Source: Alicyclobacillus sp. SO9 (lineage in GTDB: Bacteria; Bacillota; Bacilli; Alicyclobacillales; Alicyclobacillaceae). Taken from it: a stretch of 64,000 bases of DNA. The DNA is taken from positions 1,178,001 to 1,242,000 of the forward strand of contig NZ_CP066339.1 of NCBI RefSeq assembly GCF_016406125.1. Direction: 5' to 3'. The position numbers were made by a program, and so were the translations under genes. The notes beneath the pieces are model-generated. The model was not told the origin of the DNA, searched no databases, and worked only from the letters and a program-made list of their open reading frames with translations. Every line of letters begins with the position of its first letter. Position 1 is the stretch's first letter. Shown piece after piece: positions 59,502 through 64,000 of the stretch.

Positions 59502-60788
59502 ATGGTCGGACAGATTCGCACTCTTTATCGTTCATATCATCCGGCTGTTTGGTGGATGATTAGTGCTACCGCGGTAACAAAAATCACGCAGTTCATGGTG
59601 TTCCCATTTGTGGCACTGTACATGTCCTCTCATACCAATGCCAGTCCAGGTGTCATCGGTTTGGCGGTCGGAACAGGTGCCCTCACGTCAACCGTGTTTG
59701 GTTTCATTGGGGGCAGCTTTGCAGACAGGTTCGGCCGTAAACAAATGATGGCATTGGCGATGGCGCTCAGTGCCGGACTGATGGCGCTGTTTCCAAACAT
59801 TCACGCTGTATATATGTTCTTTGTTTTGAGCGGATTAAACGGTATTGTCAGAACACTGTTTCAACCGGCCGCGCAGGCACTGTTGTCTGATTTGACCGTC
59901 CCTGAAAAGCGCGGAAAAGTGTTTGCAATGGATTATTGGGCAATTAATGTAGGTGCTTCCTTTGGTCCGATTCTTGGCGGGTACTTCGGGACTGTTGCAA
60001 CCGGTTGGACGTTCTATCTGACTGCCGGCGTCGATCTCGTTTATGCCCTTGTGATTTTAATGATGTTTCCCGACCCTCGAAAAGACAAGTCCTTGCTGGC
60101 AAAGCATGAAAAGCAAGACCATGAACAGAAATCCGGCCCGGCAGCCGGGTTTTCCTTTCGCACCGCGTTTCTCACGGTGATTCGAGACAGAGCATTTCTC
60201 GTTTTCTTAATTGCCTTTATGCTGGGCGGCATTGGTTACGCACAAATTGAGACTACACTGCCGCAAGTCATGGGTGAAGCGGTCAATGCAAACAAGGCTG
60301 CGGAAATGTTCTCCATTGTTCTCGCGTCAAATGCCATTGAGGTTGTGTTTCTGCAGGTTTTGCTGTCAAAAATTGCATCTCGTTTGGGAATTGTCCGAGC
60401 CCTTATGATAGGACAATTTCTGTTTACATTAGGATACATTGGAATATCGCTGTCACACAGTCTCTGGCAGTATATTGGTTCAATGTTCGTTTTAACGCTG
60501 GGTGAGATCATCAACTTCCCAGTGATGAACGAGTACATCAGCGTACTGGCGGATGAGCGATATCGGGGAACGTACTTTGGTGCAAGCGCGTTGGGTGCCC
60601 TCAGCTTCTTCATCGGACCCTGGCTTGGCGGTGTAATCCTTGAACATGCAGGCGGAATGGTGTTGTTCCTGACAGCCGCTGCAGTCTCACTGCTAGCCGT
60701 GCCGTTATACCGCGTTGCAGACAGAATGAGACTAAAGCGAGAGCCAAGCGGCAATGCATCGCAAGGAGATGTAACGGTGGGTGTATAG
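59502..60788 (+). CDS. MFS transporter
   Basis: About 428 residues from ATG 59502, set by GGGGGAGTGAT; the frame back to 59454 lacks a site. Twelve helices. Motif A is GGSFADRFGRKQMMALA, and motif B-like GLNGIVRTLFQPAAQALLSD follows helix 4. RYRGTYFGASALGALSFFIGP is typical of DHA1 multidrug carriers. It is 150 bp from the previous MFS gene and the two are unlike each other. The substrate is unknown. Confidence 0.88.
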   Translation: MVGQIRTLYRSYHPAVWWMISATAVTKITQFMVFPFVALYMSSHTNASPGVIGLAVGTGALTSTVFGFIGGSFADRFGRKQMMALAMALSAGLMALFPNIHAVYMFFVLSGLNGIVRTLFQPAAQALLSDLTVPEKRGKVFAMDYWAINVGASFGPILGGYFGTVATGWTFYLTAGVDLVYALVILMMFPDPRKDKSLLAKHEKQDHEQKSGPAAGFSFRTAFLTVIRDRAFLVFLIAFMLGGIGYAQIETTLPQVMGEAVNANKAAEMFSIVLASNAIEVVFLQVLLSKIASRLGIVRALMIGQFLFTLGYIGISLSHSLWQYIGSMFVLTLGEIINFPVMNEYISVLADERYRGTYFGASALGALSFFIGPWLGGVILEHAGGMVLFLTAAAVSLLAVPLYRVADRMRLKREPSGNASQGDVTVGV

Positions 60789-60933
60789 ATGTAAGCTGAG
60801 TGGATTGCGGGGGGTCCATGCTGACGTGTTACAGCATCGCTGGTGAGGCAAAAGTGTCCAGTATAGAGCTTCCCTTTGCAGATCACATTAGAAAACGGTT
60901 CACACACTTCACTTCTCCGAGGAGGGCGATGAC

Positions 60934-61485
60934 ATGCCGCTTCGTTCACATGAAGCTCATGAATTGAATGAGTTGTTAATGGGATGTGTAAACACCATCA
61001 ACACCATGGGAATGTTTATCAAACAGGCTCAGGACCCTGAATTGAAAGGCATTTTGCAGAGTCAGTTGGCTGCTCATATTCAGGATTACAATGTGAAGGT
61101 TGAGTGGGCCCAATCGGGACAATCCAGTCAACAATTTCAGGTACCTCCGATGCCTGCCAAAATGGCAGGCACGCCAAAGCCTCCGCAACAGGTTGAGCCC
61201 AATCCCAATGGTACGTCTTTTGACGACCGTGGAATCGCTACTGCCTACTTGCTTGGACTGAAGGCACAAGGCAAGAACTATGCGTCAGCTGCTTTCGAAG
61301 CAGACGAACCGCAGCTCCGTCAGTTCCTTGAGGATGCTTTTGAAATGTGTTCACACCATGCTTTTCAGGTAGCCGGGTGGATGCGCAAGAATGGTTATTA
61401 TCCCGGTGACCAGGCATCCAGCACGTACCTGCAGGACCTGAGCCAAACCTACGCGGCCGTTCGCCAACCGGCTGGCGTTCAGTAA
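60934..61485 (+). CDS. CotF-like spore coat protein
   Basis: 183 residues, ATG preceded by CGAGGAGGGCG. Two helical halves, each like a ferritin-fold CotF repeat: HEAHELNELLMGCVNTINTM with KQAQDPELKGILQSQLAAHI, and FDDRGIATAYLLGLKAQGKNYAS with LRQFLEDAFEMCSHHAFQVAGW. A proline-rich hinge (about 70-95) separates them. Members are found in the inner coat of spores. The gene has a clear terminator at 61521 and supports a spore former. Confidence 0.88.
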   Translation: MPLRSHEAHELNELLMGCVNTINTMGMFIKQAQDPELKGILQSQLAAHIQDYNVKVEWAQSGQSSQQFQVPPMPAKMAGTPKPPQQVEPNPNGTSFDDRGIATAYLLGLKAQGKNYASAAFEADEPQLRQFLEDAFEMCSHHAFQVAGWMRKNGYYPGDQASSTYLQDLSQTYAAVRQPAGVQ

Positions 61486-61520
61486 TAAACCTCCTCTTTA
61501 GTGATGTGTACGTGTTCCAG

Positions 61521-61571
61521 AAGGGACTGCCCGTCTTCTTTAGCCTTCCGGGCTGAGAACGGGAGTCCCTT
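61521..61571 (+). terminator. Terminator after CotF-like gene
   Basis: AAGGGACTGCCCGT (61521-61534) pairs with ACGGGAGTCCCTT (61559-61571) with one bulge, followed by TTGTTTG. A smaller stem AGCC..GGCT sits in the loop. Confidence 0.85.
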
Positions 61572-61756
61572 TTGTTTGTGTTCCGGTACCTCTCATTCTC
61601 AACTTTCATGTGAATTAAGCCAACATTGGAACCAAGAAGCAGGATATAATACAGGTAGTGCACAATGGTTCAGCAGTGCAAATGAGTCGTATGCGGCGTT
61701 ACAATGCGTTACAGAACACAACATTCGTGCTGCAGCACAAGAGAGGAGCATATAAC

Positions 61757-62083
61757 ATGCTTGTTGTTACAACCGAAAATATTCCCGGACACAAAGTGGA
61801 AAAGACTTTAGGCGAGGCCTTTGGAGTGGTTGTTCGAAGCCGCGGTATTGGCGGAAACCTTGCAGCCGGGCTTCGTAGTATAGTTGGGGGTGAAATTAAG
61901 GAGTACACGGAAATGCTTGAAGATGCTCGCCGGAGTGCGCTGGACCGGATGGTAAAGAACGCCCATGCCATGGGAGCCAATGCGGTGGTCATGATGCGTT
62001 TTGATTCCAGTGAGATTGGTCAGTCCATGTCTGAAATCGTAGCCTATGGAACAGCTGTCATTGTCCGCGAAGAAGAACAATGA
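61757..62083 (+). CDS. YbjQ/UPF0145 family protein
   Basis: 108 residues from ATG 61757 (GAGAGGAG upstream); the longer frame from 61658 has no site. [47 protein letters not shown], and [17 protein letters not shown] are the conserved blocks of the YbjQ pentameric family, written here in short pieces. Called heavy-metal-binding in databases, the function is not settled. Its stop overlaps the start of the next gene by ATGA. Confidence 0.93.
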   Translation: MLVVTTENIPGHKVEKTLGEAFGVVVRSRGIGGNLAAGLRSIVGGEIKEYTEMLEDARRSALDRMVKNAHAMGANAVVMMRFDSSEIGQSMSEIVAYGTAVIVREEEQ

Positions 62084-62313
62084 TGGTTGCAGCCGTGTTG
62101 GTACTGTATGTTCTCGTATCAGCAGCCGTTATTTTTGGAGTTTTCTTGTTTACAGCCTGGATGAGGCAGCGGCGTTTGCAGGGTCCGAGTAAAGTCCCGC
62201 CAGGCTTTAAAAGAACCGAGGAAATATACTACGACCCGACGACGGGTGTGAGGCAGCGAGTATGGTATAACGAAGCTACCGGCGAACGGTTTTATCAAAG
62301 AGAAGAGAAATGA
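62080..62313 (+). CDS. Small single-helix membrane protein, unknown
   Basis: 77 residues. One N-terminal membrane helix (about 4-27, [19 protein letters not shown]) and a soluble tail with [20 protein letters not shown] and [12 protein letters not shown]. The DP-TG-x-R-x-x-VWYN pattern looks like a small beta module binding a partner. Translational coupling to the YbjQ-type gene (ATGA overlap) suggests it anchors or assists that protein. Confidence 0.8.
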   Translation: MMVAAVLVLYVLVSAAVIFGVFLFTAWMRQRRLQGPSKVPPGFKRTEEIYYDPTTGVRQRVWYNEATGERFYQREEK

Positions 62314-62360
62314 GAGTCTCAGGGCTGGAGACTTGGCGATGGGTGGAGCCTCTAGCCTTT

Positions 62361-62600
62361 TCACACGACCATGGAAAGAAAGGAATATGTTTGCCAAATA
62401 AATGCCATAACCCAAACCAAGAGCAGGAACAGGTTTAGCAACCGCAGCCGTTTTGCATTTTCAGATGCGAGCAATCGTAAGAAGGTAAGGGTTGATGTAA
62501 TGAATACGAGAATAAGGACTGGAATGGGATTAATTGCAAAGGCCATGAGTAGCGTTGATACAAGTGCTGCCATTGTGAGAATCCAGAGGGCAATTAACAA
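62361..62600 (-). CDS. Small membrane protein with three helices, unknown
   Basis: 79 residues. TTG start at 62600 follows GGGAGGTGAT at ideal spacing on the minus strand, which supports it strongly. Three hydrophobic segments (3-20, 25-42, 54-74) with a charged link (ASENAKRLRLLN). No family recognised. It is convergent with the single-helix protein gene. Confidence 0.7.
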   Translation of the reverse strand: MLIALWILTMAALVSTLLMAFAINPIPVLILVFITSTLTFLRLLASENAKRLRLLNLFLLLVWVMAFIWQTYSFLSMVV

Positions 62601-62940
62601 AAGATATCACCTCCCAATATGAATTTTCTTCGACAATTCCACCGAGTATATCTATTTCACCGTTACATCCATTGTTCCTGCTTGTGTGTCGAAATCCCCT
62701 ATCAGCGAGTATATACGTCCGCCGCATGTTGGTAGCCTATGCTCAGAACCTTTGCTCGTCACGACCAATGAGTGTTTGTTTCATACCAGATATCTGCAGA
62801 TGTCTAAGAAACGAAAAGTTTCATACACATTCATACATAGATCTGACACATCAGGTAAACAGTAATGCGAGAAACGCGTCAATCTGGTAGACCATGGTGG
62901 TCATACCGAGCGTAACACCGCTAGCTAAAGGGTGATGGTT
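62601..62940. other. Gene-free divergent region before germinant-receptor gene
   Basis: No gene supported. CATACACATTCATACATAG near 62822-62840 has words like forespore sigma-G promoter parts (CATA elements), which would suit a germination operon, but the match is partial. Confidence 0.35.
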
Positions 62941-64000
62941 GTGACACTGTGGAGAACTCTGTTTACAAAGCGGCTCTCATCCCAGGCGGGAAAGCTTCCT
63001 CCGGATGAAGAGCTTAACAAGATGAGAGGTACGGAATACAACGGCAATATGAAGCCTGCCGTGGACTTCATCGAGGATTTGCTGGGAGTCAATGACGATT
63101 TGGTAATTAGAAGTCTGCGGGTTTTTACGCACTACGATGCAGTTCTCATTTACTTCTCGAACCTTGTGAATCGAGAGGTCATTAACGACAGCATTGTCAA
63201 ACCCCTGATGAATACGGCCAACTATCAGGCAGGTAAGAAACCGAAACGACAGGACATTCAAGAACTGATTAGCAAGGATATTGTCTTTTTCGGCCAAATT
63301 CATTGGGAAAATAACATCCCTCAAGCAGTCGAGGCTCTGCTTCGCGGAGATACCTTGGTTTTTATGGACGATGTAGACAAAATCCTTTGCATCAGCACTC
63401 GGAACGTGGAGCACAGGGGCATTGAACAGCCACAGACGGAGCAGGCCGTGCGCGGGTCGCGGGATGGGTTCATAGAATCCATGGCGACCAACATTACGTT
63501 GCTGCGGTACCGTCTGCAGACTCCCAATTTTCGCATCAAAATGCAGACACTTGGGCGGTTGAGTAAAACAAAGGTTGGGATTTGCTACATTGAAGGCATT
63601 GTAAATCCAGCCTTGGTGGAAGAGGTGGAGCGACGTCTAAACAGCATTGATGTCGACGTGATTTTGGATGCTGGCACAATCGAGCAGTACGTAGAGGATA
63701 ATCACTGGAGTCCATTTCCGCAACTTGAAAACTCAGAGCGTCCCGACAAGTGTGTGAGTAATCTTTGCGAAGGCCGGGTCGTGTTACTGATTGACGGGAC
63801 GCCCTTCGCCTTGATTGCACCCGCAGTCTTTACACAGTTCTATCAAACTGTGGACGATTATTCAGAGCGCCCCCTTATGGGCAGCTTAATTCGGATGGTG
63901 CGGGTGGTCGCCCTTCTGTTTTCACTGGTTTTTCCAGGTATCTACGTGGCGGTTATCTCCTTCAATCCAGAGTTAATCCCAACGCAGTTTGCCGTGGCAA
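62941..64000 (+). CDS. GerA-family spore germinant receptor subunit A (partial, runs off window)
   Basis: The frame is open from here to the end with no stop, at least 353 codons. GTG 62941 has AAAGG 8 bases upstream; in-frame ATG 62935 and GTG 62932 are closer to it. The soluble N-terminal region shows NMKPAVDFIEDLLGVNDDLV, LVFMDDVDKILCIS, RGSRDGFIESMATNITLLR and YIEGIVNPALVEEVERRL, the hallmarks of GerAA/GerKA/SpoVAF-type proteins (VRGPREGF-like motif). The first membrane helix starts near VALLFSLVFPGIYVAVI. It acts in the inner spore membrane with B and C subunits, presumably encoded beyond the edge. Confidence 0.93.
   Translation, partial: MTLWRTLFTKRLSSQAGKLPPDEELNKMRGTEYNGNMKPAVDFIEDLLGVNDDLVIRSLRVFTHYDAVLIYFSNLVNREVINDSIVKPLMNTANYQAGKKPKRQDIQELISKDIVFFGQIHWENNIPQAVEALLRGDTLVFMDDVDKILCISTRNVEHRGIEQPQTEQAVRGSRDGFIESMATNITLLRYRLQTPNFRIKMQTLGRLSKTKVGICYIEGIVNPALVEEVERRLNSIDVDVILDAGTIEQYVEDNHWSPFPQLENSERPDKCVSNLCEGRVVLLIDGTPFALIAPAVFTQFYQTVDDYSERPLMGSLIRMVRVVALLFSLVFPGIYVAVISFNPELIPTQFAVA

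Overview
The window looks like chromosomal DNA of an endospore-forming Bacillota of moderate G+C. A CotF-like spore-coat protein, a GerA-type germinant receptor subunit running off the right edge, a DUF420/CtaM-like protein, MenG, frequent TTG/GTG starts and strong GGAGG ribosome sites point there. Gene styles (large sugar ABC and debranching-enzyme clusters, DUF5317, YerD-like protein) suggest the Alicyclobacillaceae, but I cannot prove the genus. I see no rRNA, tRNA, phage or CRISPR.

Layout. 1-3.1 kb: glutamate dehydrogenase, a small membrane protein and a divergent MreB paralogue. 3.1-5 kb: an array of palindromes interrupted by an intact IS4-family element with a 9-bp target duplication. 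5-9.2 kb: two GDPD-type phosphodiesterases flanking MscL and a YerD-like FMN protein. 9.4-12.2 kb: a signalling cluster (very small hydrophobic peptide, DUF5317 membrane protein, GGDEF/HD-GYP protein). 12.4-17.9 kb: aldo/keto reductase, two MFS carriers, SHOCT protein, esterase. 18-26.7 kb: a sugar-uptake operon headed by a LacI repressor fused to a glycogen-debranching-type glucosidase, then binding protein, two permeases and a second debranching enzyme. 27-31 kb: HTH/binding-domain regulator plus molybdate/tungstate-type ABC operon. 31-38 kb: envelope genes (NlpC/P60 hydrolase, cardiolipin synthase, PBP2) with a UDG-like protein and a YkuS-like protein.

38-40.9 kb: trxB, then about 950 bp of non-coding DNA with a second palindrome array and a run of C tracts, then menG. 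41-46.7 kb: Drr-type ABC exporter, two-component system, GAF-GGDEF protein. 46.9-54.2 kb: ribokinase, aldo/keto reductase, L,D-transpeptidase lipoprotein, HxlR regulator, a kinase-fold protein lacking catalytic aspartates, a tandem-domain GT2 protein and an acetyltransferase. 54.2-57.4 kb: cobalamin riboswitch and btuFCD. 57.5-64 kb: DUF420 protein, two MFS carriers, CotF, YbjQ-type protein, small membrane proteins and the germinant-receptor gene.

Most notable: (i) the LacI-debranching enzyme fusion; (ii) two palindrome arrays whose units sit at close to whole helical turns and share a 51-61-51 bp spacing in opposite orientation, one split by the IS; (iii) the small peptide leading the DUF5317/c-di-GMP cluster; (iv) apparent loss of catalytic residues in the MreB paralogue and in the kinase-fold protein; (v) a potential G-quadruplex just past menG.
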